A stretch of DNA of 64,000 nt from positions 92,042,670 to 92,106,669 of the forward strand of contig OX352773.1 in NCBI GenBank assembly GCA_947095535.1, written 5' to 3'. Position 1 is the stretch's first letter; the number at the start of each line of letters is the position of its first letter. Below the pieces are notes generated by a model that did no database searches, had not been told where the DNA came from, and worked only from the letters and a program-made list of their open reading frames with translations. Made by a program: the position numbers and the translations under genes. Origin of the DNA: Poecilobothrus nobilitatus (taxonomy: Eukaryota > Arthropoda > Insecta > Diptera > Dolichopodidae). Of this stretch, positions 11,497-23,407 are shown piece after piece.

Positions 11497-12840
11497 GTTC
11501 AAGGGTATAATATATTTGCCATTATCTTTGTGACATCTTAAAGGAGTCGAGCTAGATATAGTGTCAAAGGTATGGATCAGAATCGAATTCTAAGTCGATT
11601 AAGCCACGTACGCACGTCCGTCCGTCCATCAGTCTATCCGCACGATAACTCAAAAAATAAAAGAGCTAGGAGGCTGAACATTTTTTTACGTCACTGCAAA
11701 ATTGTTAGTTTCGCTTTTTATTTGCCTCTGCCCTTTAGTTGCTTTAGTGCAATAAATCCAGCATTTTTGGCCAGCGGGATCGAATAGCTGCCAAGCAACT
11801 TCTTTCTTTATATGGAAATAACTCAATGTCTATTAAAACTGGGTATCTGAAATTTTGCAAAATGGTGTTGAGTTATAGGCAAACAACAATTATAAAATTT
11901 GGTTGTGATGGTGCAATAGGTTCGGGTATCTACCATACAACTTCTCTTTTTAAATGAAAATAACTCAGTATCTACTGAAGCTTACACGCCAACAAATTTT
12001 GCAAAATTTGGAAGATCTAGAGCAGCTGGTTCCGGCTTTTTACACCTCTAAGGACTTAATGAAGCTAGGCGTATGAAATCTTATACATGATGATCAAGTT
12101 TTATGGCAACTACTTCTGTGCAATTTGGTTGTGCTGGTGCAACAGGTTCGGATAGCTGCCATACAACTTCTCTTTTTAAATATGAATAACTCAGTCTCTA
12201 TTGAAGCTAGTTATCTGAAATTTAGTGAAGAGGTGTCGAGTTACATACCAAGAAATTTTGTAAAATTTATGATCTAGAGGAGCCGGTTCCAGCTTCTTGC
12301 ACCTCTAAGGACTTAATGAACCTAGGCGTCTGAAATCTTGCTAATAATGATCAAGTTTCATGGCAACAACTTCGGTAAAATTTGGTTGTGCTGGTGCGAT
12401 AGGTTCGGGTAGCTGCCATACAACCTCCCTTTTTAAATGAAATTAATCCGAGTCTATTGAAGCTAGGTATCTGAAATTTCGAAAAAGATTTCGAATTGCT
12501 AACAACTTCTGCAAAATTTGGTTGACTAGAGCAGTAAGTTCAGATTTGTTGCACCTCTTGAAACTTTATGAAACTAAGCGTCTGAAATCTTGCAAGAGAT
12601 GATCAAGTTTTAGGACAATAACTTCTGTAAAATTTGGTTGTGCTGGTGCAATAGATTTGGGTAGCTGTCATACAACTCCACAATTTATATAAATACATAT
12701 CGGTAACGCCGTTAACGCCGTTACTAAAAAATTTGAAATTTTATAAAAGATGATCAAGTTTTATAGAAACAGGATATATTACGTTAATACGCGTTTCTGG
12801 GATACCCGAAATGACAAAGTTTACTCTACTGCACTATTCC
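11497..12840 (+). mobile_element. Family B repetitive element with internal ~255-bp tandem units
   Basis: It starts TTCAAGGGTATAATATATTT and ends near AGTTTACTCTAC. Both landmarks recur in the shorter copy at 41216-41790, and the start recurs at 51720. After a 5' part with a CGTCCGTCCGTCC run, it holds degenerate tandem units whose landmark (GGTTCGGGTAGCTGCCATAC type) occurs near 11780, 11921, 12147, 12403 and 12656, so the later units are about 253-256 bp. No protein is encoded; the 71-codon frame at 11572 is part of the repeat. Superfamily is uncertain; it may be a non-autonomous DNA element that has captured a satellite. Confidence 0.75.
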
Positions 12841-12849
12841 TCGTTTTTA

Positions 12850-14890
12850 TCCTTTTTGTTTCCTAAAGGTTGAATAACTGATGGTAAGTCGTATGGTAAA
12901 TGGTAATGGTGGTATGGTAAATCAGATTATATTTTTTCTATTTAATTAAATAAAAAACAACTCAAAATCAACATTAAATGTTTTTGAAAACATATTCACA
13001 AAGAAGTTTTTAAGGATACGATATCCAGAACGTTCATTTAACTTATACGCATGTTTTCTTTTAGTTATATATTTAGTTATGGAATTTATTTATGAAATTG
13101 AAATTTATTTATAGAATTGAATAAATCCAAATAAAAAATATTTTCACAATAAAATGTTCAACAATAACATGTTCATCTCCCAAAATTGTAATTTAATACC
13201 AAAGTAACGGATGGAAGAAAACTAACAATATTGTTAAAATATATTTTTGAATGTACCAATAATTGATTTCAAAATAATAACCTATATTGTAAATTTTGTA
13301 TCTCTCTTTAAAACTACCACCATTATATCTCGTGGTCATCATTTTGCATAGTACCTATATGGATCATCATTATCATCATAATAATATGTTTCTTTTGACC
13401 TTTCTCTTAATATTATCTTTTTTATTGATTTCATTTCATTCTACATTTTAATGTGATACATTTAAAAAAAAAATAAATTCTGAAATTCAACCTTATAACT
13501 CAGAAAGTGGTTGACTACCTGATTGTGTCAGCGTTTGAATGAAAGGTATACCAGGATAGAAATTATTTTTTGTTGTCACTTACTTATACATTTTGTTTTA
13601 AAAAGAAAAATTGTGAATTAAATCAAATGGAAAGTCAAACTTTTAATTCTGCCAACATTTTTTTTTTTTTAGTAAATGACAGATTGAAATTGTTTTCATC
13701 CAGAATGGAATATGGGATGATAAGAAAACCACAAGCTAATAAAAAAACACAGAGCTGAAAAAAAAAACAAATTATTTATTTTTTAAACCCATATGTATGA
13801 AATGATTGATACAATTGTGAATGCAGCACAAAAATGTCATCATTTTATTCAATCTAATAGATGGAATGGAAATATATAAAAAAAAGTTTAATGATGTCAT
13901 ATTGAAATCTTCATTACATTATAAAAGTAAAAAGGCTAACAAGATTTTGTGGTGAATAAAACAGTAGCGTTCATTAAATAAATTAAAATTTTTTTTTTAT
14001 TTTTTTTTAAATATTCTGAATTCATTTGTAGTTGAAAACAACATGATTATAAACATAAAGTATTTTCTTTGTTTCTGAACTCTCTTTCAGCGATTGTGGA
14101 ATGAACAACATTACAGTTAAATATATCCCATATCTCGTTTGAGCGAAGTTAAAAACAATTATTTAAAATTAATTTTATAAAAAGATTTTTGTGTCCACAT
14201 TCTTTTGTACAAAATTCGGTCATAAAATTCAATTAAATATTTACTTGAAAAAAGGAAAAAAAAAACTGTGTATTATTTTTTCTGTACATATTTTTTTTAT
14301 ATACAATTGCACCTGTACAAATAAGTTATTTATCCTTTGTATATATTACTTTTATATTCTCAACCTTTATATACATGTTGTGTATATTTTCACTCTTTTT
14401 TTTTTTCTCTTGACAAGGAAAATAAATTGCATTTCGTAAAAAAATAAGTAAATAATTTGAATTAAATTAAAAAAAAAAATAATTATTTTTCGTGAAGTTA
14501 ATATCCTTTGTAATTGAAATTAAGTAGATCTCCTTTTCTAAAACTTTCTAAAGTTTTTTGTGTTTCCGAAATAAATTTTTGACCATATTTATTTTTTTTT
14601 TTGTATATAACTCAAAATATTTTTGATTTACTTCTAATTTTTTTTTTAAGTTTTAGTTTTTACAGTTAATTAATTAAAATTGGACGTTGAGATTATAGAT
14701 TAGAGTTTTCCAGATGGAATGAGATGGAAAAGATGATTCCAAAAGATGGTCCTATTCTTTTAAAATACATAAAACATATAATGCATTATTAATACCTTTA
14801 ATAATGCTAATCGTACATGATTTAAATTCGTTATACCTCCATATGTTAACAAGTTATCTGCTTTGCCATTCGGCTATCAAAATCCCTTCG
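12850..14890. other. A+T-rich DNA, no gene seen
   Basis: GGTAA-type microrepeats at 12878-12922, then A/T runs. Frames of 62-82 codons (13570, 14191) are homopolymer-driven and not recognised. Confidence 0.5.
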
Positions 14891-14894
14891 ATCT

Positions 14895-15130
14895 GATTTT
14901 GTTTATTTATTTATGTATTTATATTAATATTAAGTCAAATATGACAATGCTATATTATAAAATTATCGGCTACCAAGACCATAATGGGATGTATACTATT
15001 TATTTTGTTAATATTATGTATTACATATTTTCATTACATTTGGTAGGAAGGGGTATTTATTTTCAATTAAAATATCATGCTACTTGTACAAGATTTGAAA
15101 TCGCACTCCTCGGTTAATAAACACCGTGAT
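14895..15130 (-). mobile_element. SINE family A, degenerate copy
   Basis: The order of landmarks matches the copy at 15884: TTTATTTATTTATG tail, TATCGGCTACCAAGACCATA, 'tatttattttgttaatatta', then a decayed B-box area 'gatttgaaatcgcactcctc'. The tRNA-like head is largely lost. The 84-codon frame at 14863 lies on this repeat and is a shadow. Confidence 0.65.
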
Positions 15131-15501
15131 TTTTTTTTTTTTTTCTTACTTTTTATTTATTCTTTCTGTTTCTGTTTACATCCTTAAAAAGTTTACAAAA
15201 TTAGATTAACTTAATGTTGAAATTGATTTACATGTAAAAATAATAATTTTTATTTTGTAAATTTTGGTTTTCTTTTCTTAATTTACTCTTCTGTATTTAA
15301 CAAATAATAATTTTATATGTATTTGAATTTCTTTTATATACTAATTGTAAAAAACATATCTAAAAACCAATTAATTATTTTTTTATGTGTTAAAAATAAA
15401 AGCTTAAAAACTAACTTAACCTACTAGACTATGACAAAAAAAACAAAAAAAAAAAAATAAAATAAAATAAAACTTTAATATCAAACTATTACAGAGTCAA
15501 T

Positions 15502-16260
15502 TTAATTTTTTAACCACCAGTAATCTTTATAGACACACATATCCCTATTTGGAATATGGGTGTCGTATTTTAAACTCCCAATGTCAACACTATTTGGATC
15601 AAACTCTATTTTAGAACATGTAGCCCTTCTACCATAATGAAATAGTAGAGGAACATGGTTTTGATTTTGTATTAAACCTACTTTATCTAGATAGATGAAA
15701 TGTTCGGGTGCTATGTAGCCCGATTTTAATGTTTTTTTAATATACTCATCGTTATGGTAGAATATATGGGATATAAAACCATTTTCGGGAGTGTTCATTG
15801 CTCTATCAAAATGATTGCGAATCAATTTAATTATGAAATTATCGATTCGTGTTAATTTTGATTTTCCATATATGTATTTGTATTTATTTATTTATTTATA
15901 TTAATATTACATACATAAATATAATGCAATATTATTTAACCATCGGCTACTTTAGGCCATTATAGGTTTTTATACTATTATTAAATTATATACTAATATT
16001 ATTTATTTTGTTTATATTATATACTTTATATTTACATTATATTTGATCGTAAGAGGGGTATGTAAAGAAAAAAACACTTACGACCTGTGTAGGGATCGAA
16101 CCCACACTCCTTCGGTTAATATGCCACACGCCTACCCACTAGGCTACCGAAGCCCCATGTATTTGTATGAAAGATAATGAGTAAAATTTGTTTCAGGTTT
16201 TCTACTTTCATTTAAACACACTCTTATGCACTTTCTCTTAAATTTTCTTAATTTTTCCAT
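15502..16260 (-). pseudogene. Unrecognised protein frame split by a SINE insertion
   Basis: A minus-strand frame from ATG at 16260 runs to TAA at 15502-15504 and is broken only by the SINE at 15884-16156. Leaving out the SINE and one 12-bp target copy gives 474 nt, exactly 158 codons with stop and no internal stop, which is very unlikely by chance in such A+T-rich DNA. The frame stays open upstream to about 16352, where an AG before 16342 could be a splice acceptor. The 107 codons downstream of the SINE are rich in H, Y, D, P and C and end in WWLKN. No signal peptide, membrane segment or catalytic motif is recognised. It may be a terminal exon of a dead host gene or an old captured gene. The family is unknown to me. 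Confidence 0.5.
15884..16156 (-). mobile_element. tRNA-derived SINE, family A, complete with target duplication
   Basis: On the minus strand it begins GGGGCTTCGGTAGCC, with a perfect A box (complement of 16137-16147, TAGCCTAGTGGGT) and a perfect B box (complement of 16092-16102, GGTTCGATCCC). A ~170-bp body follows, ending in an AAAT/AATA repeat. The 12-bp word ATGTATTTGTAT flanks it on both sides (15872-15883 and 16157-16168), a clean target-site duplication from LINE-type retroposition. It interrupts the reading frame described for 15502-16260. Near identity to the copy at 18277 suggests fairly recent activity. Confidence 0.9.
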
Positions 16261-16349
16261 CAAGCTGGCACTTATGTTGTAAATAAACAATAAACCCCGT
16301 GATAAAACCACTAAGTCACCACGGAGAAATACTATGTTAATTATTGCAT

Positions 16350-18260
16350 ACTTTCAGGATGAATGGAAAATAAAGAGATATTTTATTATTTTCACAATAC
16401 ATATTTAGTTTCCTACTGATAAAATTGCGCAATTATTTTTCTTAATTCTCTGTAGACTTTTATTATTTTTTGTTAAATTATTTCTTAAGAGTTGACAAAA
16501 GAAAAATTAAAAACAAAAGTTTCTTGGTTGGTTATAAATGAACTACAAAACTATCAAATAAATAAATAAATAAATAAAATACACCACCTGTTTTAAGTTA
16601 ATAACAGAACACAGAACGAAACGAAAAAATGCAGCAGCCTAAAACAATATTTGCAATAAAATGAAAAGATAAAATATATTATGTATATACATATATTTAA
16701 TAAAATCCCCATGGAAGAACTTATAGTGAAGAAAAAATTTATAGAGAAAAGTTTACAAAAAAAAAAAAAACTATTTAAAAAATATTTTCTTATTTTTTAC
16801 TGTCTTAAAGGAAACATCTAAAATTTTATTTTTTAAATTTATACAAAAACAATAGCTTACAATTACAATTTTCCACCTAAAACGTATAAACTATTACTAT
16901 TACTATTAATAGATACAATTATAATACTATTACTGTAATATTAATCATCATCTCCAAAACTTTACAACTTAAAGCTTCAATGCTGTGCTGTTATTTTCAA
17001 TTAAAATCAAAAAGGAAATTTTCAACTTATATGTGTTTTAAGGGAACAAAAAACTTTTTTAATGAATTTGTTTCTGCGGTTGCTTCACTAACTTTTTGCA
17101 GGAAGACATCTTCATTTTCTTTTTGTTGCATTTTTAAACAAATACTAAATACATAACCACAAATTTTCTATAAAAATTTAAAAAAAATTTCTTATTCTTC
17201 ACTTGATCGAATAAATAAAACGTAACTATTTCTTGATATTACAAATTCTTACTATAGTTAGTGTGGTGAAAAACTGAAAGTAAATTTTTTGTATTTGGGA
17301 ACCGCAAATATTTTATACAGTGATATGCATAAGTAGAAAGATTCTAAAATCAAATAATCAATTCTAGATTTTTTTAATGTATTTTGTAAAGTGTTTTTAT
17401 AAACCGGTTGAATAATACACTGGATTAGTTAGAATGTCAACCTATCATGGAAATTTATTTTGTGTGGTTTTCAATCTGATTGACCTACCATTAGTTATTA
17501 AGCTCAAATTAATTGTCAACAATTAATAAATCCTTATATAGAATATCCTGCTCTCAATGGTCTTCCTTGCAATGGATGCTCGGGAATGTAGAGAAAACAA
17601 CAAATCATATTGGAGTCCAAGGAATCTGTTTTTAATGGTTTTAAGAGATAACTGTGTTCAAAAATTTTTTATATCATGGAGAAGAAAGCCGAGGGAATTT
17701 TAATTTATTAAACATTTATAGGCATGCTTAATCTAGCCGTTTGCCTTTTGTTTTGCCAGGTATTTATTATTGCAATGTACTCTTAACAAACAATAATCTT
17801 TTCTTTTTAGGTTCTAATATATCTCTGTGTTGAACCTAATTTGTTTTAATTTTGTTTCTGCATCATTCAGGAAAATTATTGGAAAAAACGATTTATATAA
17901 TTAAATTTTAGAACCATTGTAAATAAATTTTAACCAAGAACTTTGAACTTTACAAAAAGGGGCATATACACGTATGTTCTATTTACATCTTTAATATATT
18001 TCTTCTACTATGCAGTTCATAGTATGCAGTAGTAATATATTCTGACCTTGTGCTACTCTGATATTATTCATATATTTTGTTTCCTTCTCATTTATTTTAA
18101 AATAAGTGTTTTTGCTTTTTAAGATTATGGACATTTCTTTTTATAATTCGGAAATTTTTTTATCAACAATATTAGCAAAACTTATTATTTGCGATAACTT
18201 AATTCAAAATGTGATTTTTGTTTCTAATATTAAATCACGTGTTCTTTTTCTAAAGCAAAG
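16350..18260. other. A+T-rich DNA, no gene seen
   Basis: Contains an AAAT microsatellite at 16556-16578. A less A+T-rich patch at 17540-17770 has mixed composition and no recognised motif. Confidence 0.5.
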
Positions 18261-18276
18261 GTAAATAAAGTTTACG

Positions 18277-18546
18277 AGGGGGCTTCGGTAGCCTATTGGG
18301 TAGGCGTGTGGCGTATTAACTCAAGGAGTGTGGGTTCGATCCCTGCACAGGTCGTAAGTGTTTTTTTCTTTACATACCCCCTTTACGACCAAATTAATGT
18401 AAATATATAGTATATAATATAAACAAAATAAATAATATTAGTATATAATTTAATAATAGTATAAAAACCTATAATGGCCTTAGTAGCCGATGGTTCAATA
18501 ATATTGCATTACATTTATGTATGTAATATTAATATAAATAAATAAA
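18277..18546 (+). mobile_element. tRNA-derived SINE, family A, complete with target duplication
   Basis: Head GGGGCTTCGGTAGCC, A box TAGCCTATTGG (18289-18299), B box GGTTCGATCCC (18333-18343), then the same body and AAAT-repeat tail as the copy at 15884. The 15-bp word TAAATAAAGTTTACG lies at 18262-18276 and again at 18547-18561, giving the target duplication. The exact 3' end is blurred because the tail and the target share AAAT. Confidence 0.9.
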
Positions 18547-18561
18547 TAAATAAAGTTTACG

Positions 18562-19870
18562 CCGTATACTTGTCCCCTAGTATTGTCTCCCATAGTAATT
18601 ATTTGTCAAATTATTGAAATTAATTCTAAAAACGTATTCTCTCTTGTACCGACATATAACTTTCATACAGACAGGTTTATCAACCTAACCATCCAAAAAT
18701 TAACAAGCAGAAGAAATCATTATTAAGAACGACTTAAAGAGTTAAGACTAGAAGGAATTCTTTTTTTGGAACTGCACTGAATAGATTATGTTTGCCGATA
18801 CAATAATTTTTATTTTAACTAAAGGACAGTATATATTTAAATCCTGCAAAAACTAAGTAAAGACTTGTGCTATGTTTTAGACAAATTTCTTGATATTGAA
18901 ATTTAACTCCTCTGACGAACCTGTGTTATAATTATAAATTGCACTGTAGCAGTATTGGTGATGTTAAAACAATTGAAAATGTTCAAACAAAAAACAAAAT
19001 TAGTTATGTTACCCTCTCTTTTTTTTTTTTTTTAAGTTTTACCCTTCAGTACACATATTTAATAGGTGTTTTTACTTAATTTTATCCATAGTCTAAGGAA
19101 CTGGTGGTGGTAAAAAAGTTTATAAAACTTTTTTTTATATAAGAATTGTTTATCTTTATTCAAGGTTGAAAGTTTTGAAGAAAATACATGTGAGAAAAAC
19201 GAATAAGTAGATAAAAATTGCAGTGACAACAAATCAATTATTTATTTTTCTTTAATTTAGTAACATATTAGGGAAATATATAAAATAAAATTTAATTTTT
19301 AATAGAAATAAATAGATAAATTTAAATTTAAAATATAATAAGAAACGAAATTTCCAAATTTAAAAAAAAAAATAAAATAATTTTAAGAGAAAATTTCTAA
19401 AAAATTCATTTGCATTAGATATAAATTTTATTTGAGTTGTAATAGGCCTTACAAGTAATTAAGCTTCAATAACAGTTAATATTTTCAATAATTTTCAATT
19501 AGAATAAAAAACATAATTTTAAAAATTAAGTTTGCTTTAAGTAAAACATGCCGATTTAAAAATTAAACGCAGCTAAATATAAAATTTCTCCTTTTTCTTT
19601 GGTTAATCAAACTATAAATGGTGATACTAACTCTTCTTGTCCATTCACTTCATAATATTCTATATTATTCAATTTGATAATAAAGCTATAATTTAAACTA
19701 TAATTTATTCAATTTGAACTATTTTAAACTTTTATTAAGAATGTAAACTCATCAATTTTTCAATTATAACAATTATTATGCCCAGTTACATAATCGACGC
19801 CCAGTTATATGCAATCTCTCTTATGCCCAGTTACTTAAATTTTTCAAAAACAATGAAATTTTATTTATTT
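18562..19870. other. A+T-rich DNA with a small GCCCAGTTA repeat
   Basis: No gene is seen. The word GCCCAGTTA occurs three times between 19780 and 19835, and an ATTT run at 19860-19874 abuts the mariner fragment. Confidence 0.5.
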
Positions 19871-19875
19871 ATTTA

Positions 19876-20081
19876 TTGATTTTGTGGAAAAAGTGCTCGA
19901 AAATTGGGTTCATCGAATTTGTTCCTGCAAAAGAAGTCGTGGAGGCCATTTGAATGACGTTTTATTCAGAACTTGATTGTATCGATTGTACTTCACATTA
20001 AATAAAAAACATTTGAATTTCCTTAACAATTAGTGTGTTTTTTTTTTAATAGAAATCATATCACACAAATTGGAAAACCCG
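19876..20081 (+). mobile_element. 3' end fragment of a Tc1/mariner-superfamily element
   Basis: This is nearly identical to 33278-33473 of the fold-back mariner. It holds the last ~30 codons of the transposase frame (tail words such as 'gaaaattgggttcatcgaat'), the stop, and the terminal inverted repeat ending GGAAAACCC. No 5' part is present, so it is a truncated relic. The shared end identifies both as one family. Confidence 0.85.
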
Positions 20082-20187
20082 TTACCTTACTTGAAGCATT
20101 TATCCGAGTTCGGTTAAGTGTTTTGTTCGGATAAGTGTTCAAAATTTCTAACTTTTTTGTAAGAGCATTTAAGCGAGTTTTACTGTA
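20082..20187 (-). mobile_element. pogo-like element end fragment
   Basis: Read on the minus strand it begins TACAGTAAAACTCGCTTAAA, matching the general CAGTaaAACTCGCTTAA form of pogo/Tigger ends, with a TA next to it. The words 'aacttatccg' and 'aactcggataa' follow. It abuts the mariner fragment directly, so one may have inserted in the other. Confidence 0.45.
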
Positions 20188-20442
20188 TTTCTTTTTTTTT
20201 TTTTCGAAACTTTGAAATTAACTTTTTTTTTAGGTATTAAATTTTTGAACATATGTGAAGGCACACCAGAACAAGCTAAATCTAATTACCTACATACCTA
20301 CATAAATAAAAGAAATTATTTTCAAAAATGAAAACGGAGTAACATATAACAGCAGTTGCATTAAAGAAATTACAAAACAAGAAAAATAAAAAAACAAAAA
20401 CAATATTTTTTTTACAACAAATTGCAAGAAAATTGCAACTAC

Positions 20443-20487
20443 TTTTTGTGCCAACAATGATGACGATCAAGTCTTTACCGTTACCCG
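20443..20487 (-). other. Exon-like patch of higher G+C
   Basis: On the minus strand a T-rich tract ending TTTTTAAAG precedes 45 nt with one open frame of balanced codons (residues such as GNGKDLIVIIVGTK), followed by a weak GTAGTT donor. The patch is far richer in G+C than its surroundings. The plus-strand frame over it (20433-20879, 148 codons) becomes an F/Y/L homopolymer translation and is not believed. Function unknown. Confidence 0.2.
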
Positions 20488-20499
20488 CTTTAAAAATAA

Positions 20500-21310
20500 C
20501 TAAAACAAAACTTGTTACAAAAGGTATATATATGCACTTAGTATGGAGGTTTCTGAGAAGAAAATTGTTAGACAGAAAAAAAAAACAAACAAATAAAAAC
20601 TTTACTTTTGCAGAACGTAATGTCGAAAATATGGGAATTTTTTTTTGTTACTATTTTCTTATAAATTTTACTAAAAAGAAACAGTTTTTGTTTTCTTTTT
20701 GTTTTGTTTTTACGTACATATACGTATATGTCTTTTGTTTGTTTACTTGTTTTTACTTGTGTTTGTATTTTTTTTTTCTTTTCTTTTTAACAATAACTTA
20801 CACTGAAGGTAGGTTTTTCCGGTTTGTTTTACAGTTTGAGATGGTTTCCTCAAAAAATAAAGTTTTACCACGTACTTAAGTAATACACAACAAAAATATT
20901 TACAGCAACCACAATGAAATTATAAAACTAGGAACAAAAAATAAATTTGTACAGAACAAAAACTAAAGAAAAAAAAAATAAACGATAAAATTGAAAGTTA
21001 TAAATAGTGATTGCTGTTTAAAAAAAAAAGATAGAATGTAAAATTAACGGTTTTAAAAGGAGCTCATTTTCAAAACGATATTAATAAAAAGCTTAAATAA
21101 CAAACTTTATAATTTTTCTTAGATTATATGTCCCAAAAAATCGGTAGAAGGAAAATTAAGAAACACTTTTTTCAATGTTTAGGCCTCCCAATATATGTAG
21201 GTAAGAAAAGACTTTTAGACTCTGAAATATATATTATTTAATATTTATTGTTATACCGTAATTTTAAAATACTTTGATAGGTTTGTAGGTTGTAACAGTT
21301 TGAAATAGGA
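20500..21310. other. A+T-rich DNA, no gene seen
   Basis: TTTTGTTT-rich segment, then A-rich sequence. Nothing is recognised apart from the doubtful long frame crossing its left part. Confidence 0.5.
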
Positions 21311-21835
21311 AAATTTTTGGTGGCGTTTAGTGTTTTTTTGTTCCTAAGGGAAGTGGGAATCTTCCAAAGACACCAAGAATTTCGTCTTGGTAGTGTCAGA
21401 TTCTTACTGACTAAACCCACCTCCCCCTTTAGCCAATATAATGGGATGAGAAAGACTTAACTGCTAACGTATTTTATAAGATTTGTTTAGGGAGTAGGGT
21501 AGGTAAAAGATAGGGAATAGGATGCGGAAAAATTGAATTGGGAATGGGACTGTAAGGAAACAATAAATCCGCCTATTATTATTACTATTTTGCTAACAGT
21601 TGACATAGCCGTTGCAACAGTTACAACATGCAGTAGTATATATCACCTTCCTGTATGATATAACCAAAGATAGGTCCACTGTAACAGCTATTATTATTAT
21701 TGTTATTATTATTATTACTATTATTATTATTAATTATACGATATATATTATTACGATATGAAATTAACGACTACATATTTTTTATTTATATGATCTCATG
21801 GGGTTTGACTCCAAGATCCTCCGATTGAAAACTTT
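21310..21835 (-). mobile_element. tRNA-derived SINE, family C
   Basis: Minus-strand order: B-box-like GGAGTCAAACCCC (complement of 21800-21812), an AAT microsatellite (complement of 21690-21735), 'aataataggcggatttatt', 'gaggtgggtttagtcagtaa' and 'tggaagattcccactt'. It matches the copies at 1582 and 56268 in order. The A-box area has decayed. Confidence 0.8.
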
Positions 21836-21889
21836 TTAAACTTTTGGATCTTTCGATCAGTTTTTGTTACTTTTTATAAGATTTTTCTA

Positions 21890-22010
21890 CGTTTCAAAAT
21901 TTAATTTATTTATCTTAAACCGTGTAAAAGTGTTGTAAACGGACAAACAAACAGACAGACAAATTCCGTGAAACTAATTAGCTAATTTTAAATAATATGC
22001 TAAAAAAGTA
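21890..22010 (+). repeat. Family C repeat, terminal fragment
   Basis: The words GACAGACAAATTCCGTGAAA, CTAATTAG and ATGCTAAAAAAG follow the order seen at the outer end of the family C copy at 44940-45025 (GGACAGAGTGAAACTAATAG, then GTGCTAAAAA). Only about 120 bp is recognisable. Confidence 0.5.
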
Positions 22011-22870
22011 CAGCGTAGTATAATTCGAATTAAAAAAAGATAATCGAAACTAGAAAAATACAATAATAATATTGTGATTTTCTGTTGTTCGACTGAATTT
22101 AATATAAATTTTTTTGATAAATTTTCCGAATTTTGTAATAATTCTGCATTTTATTGTTAGCTTCAGTCTTCTTTAAAGTACTTTCATACAATTTTCATTA
22201 ACCATTCGTGAATATTTCTTTGCTTAAATGGTTCAGTTTAAATCCTTCATTTGTATTCATTTTAGCTATTTTTTACATACTTACAAAATTGTCCTTCTGT
22301 GGAAGGATAATATAAATAATAACACCAAGGTTATTATTTGAGCTTAAAGAGAGATTAAATATTTCAAATTTCACGAGGTTTTTAGATTAATAGACTTAAA
22401 TACATACACTAAAATCGTATTTATAGTATTTCTAAAATATTTAAATTCGAAACAAATTTAACCCTTTAAAGAATAGAAAATAAAATTGGTGATTGCTCTT
22501 GAGCAACTCAAATTGTTATAAGATATTAAAAGAATCTTGGAAAGTATTTAAGGTTATTTAACCATAACAATTTGAGTTGCTAAAGAATCTATCTAAAATT
22601 TTATTTTTTACTTTTTAGAGGGTTAGAATTGTTAAAGTCAATATAATAAAAATACTAAAAACTCTTTTTTAATAGTAAATTGTATAAGAAAAAGGTAGAC
22701 AATCCAATATATAAGCAAATAGACATCGACAAGGTAATATAAAAGAAACCACACATTTTTGTACCTTACGAGATAGGAAAGGTGCATGACAGACAAAAAA
22801 ACGGGTACCAACGAATTAATATAAAAGCATATAATTAATCATACTTTTATGTTTTATTTATATTGTTTCG
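22011..22870. other. A+T-rich DNA, no gene seen
   Basis: No recognisable family or frame. AATTTGAGTTGC at 22568-22579 is the inverse of GCAACTCAAATT at 22504-22515, giving a small inverted repeat with a ~50-nt loop. Confidence 0.5.
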
Positions 22871-22880
22871 TTACCAATCC

Positions 22881-22971
22881 CTTCAACTAAAACAATTCAA
22901 CTAATAACAATTTGACTAAAGCAATTCAACTACGACAATTTCACTAAACACAATACAACTAGATAACAATT
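22881..22971 (-). repeat. CAATTCAACTA microrepeat block
   Basis: About seven imperfect copies of a 12-14-bp unit (CAATTCAACTAAAA). The inverse (TTTTAGTTGAATTG type) makes up the blocks at 23408-23446 and 27713-27834. The opposed blocks bracket the LINE and the longer tandem units, which suggests the ends of a fold-back-like element. Confidence 0.65.
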
Positions 22972-22982
22972 AATCATTTAAA

Positions 22983-23345
22983 TTGTTGAAATATGTATCT
23001 AAAAAAAATAATTAGGAAGGACTTTAGACTTTAGTTCGTTACAAAATCAGGATTTTAATCATTTGTTTAAAAGGGGTTTGAACCCTATTTGAAACTCTTT
23101 GATGTTGAAGTATGTATGTAAAAAAAATAATTAGGCCGGATTTTAGGGTTTGTTGCAATATTAGGATATTCCCCTTTTCCAGAGTTATTATACATTCGTA
23201 TATACGAAATATTGAATTAGGAAGGTATTTAGATTTGGATTCTTAAAAAAGTGGTTGCTGGCGAAAGTCTTCACTATTTTAATTAATTCTTTTATGTTGA
23301 AATATGTACCTATATAAAAAAATAATTAGGGAAGATGTTAGAGTT
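22983..23345 (+). repeat. Three degenerate tandem units
   Basis: The landmark TGTTGAAATATGTA, followed by A-rich sequence and AATAATTAGG, occurs at about 22984, 23103 and 23295. Spacing is about 119 and 192 bp, so the units differ by insertions. There is no coding capacity. Confidence 0.65.
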
Positions 23346-23407
23346 AAAAGATTGAATTTCCAATATCCAAGAAGGTTAAACTACAAACGTTGAATTTAAT
23401 CAAAATG

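Noticed and set aside
12860..12880. Splice-like tract TTTCCTAAAG followed by GGTAAGT
   Set aside because: Lies at the edge of the family B repeat and in a GGTAA microrepeat; only 15 nt between signals.
16261..16345. Further upstream coding of the split frame (LRGDLVVL-like words)
   Set aside because: The DNA there (GTGGTGACTTAGTGG) resembles a SINE A box, so the open frame may be coincidental; not included in the gene call.
20433..20879. 148-codon plus-strand frame
   Set aside because: After about 50 mixed codons it becomes translated TTTTGTTT-type sequence (F, Y, L, C runs). No domain, and the opposite strand is also open over part of it.
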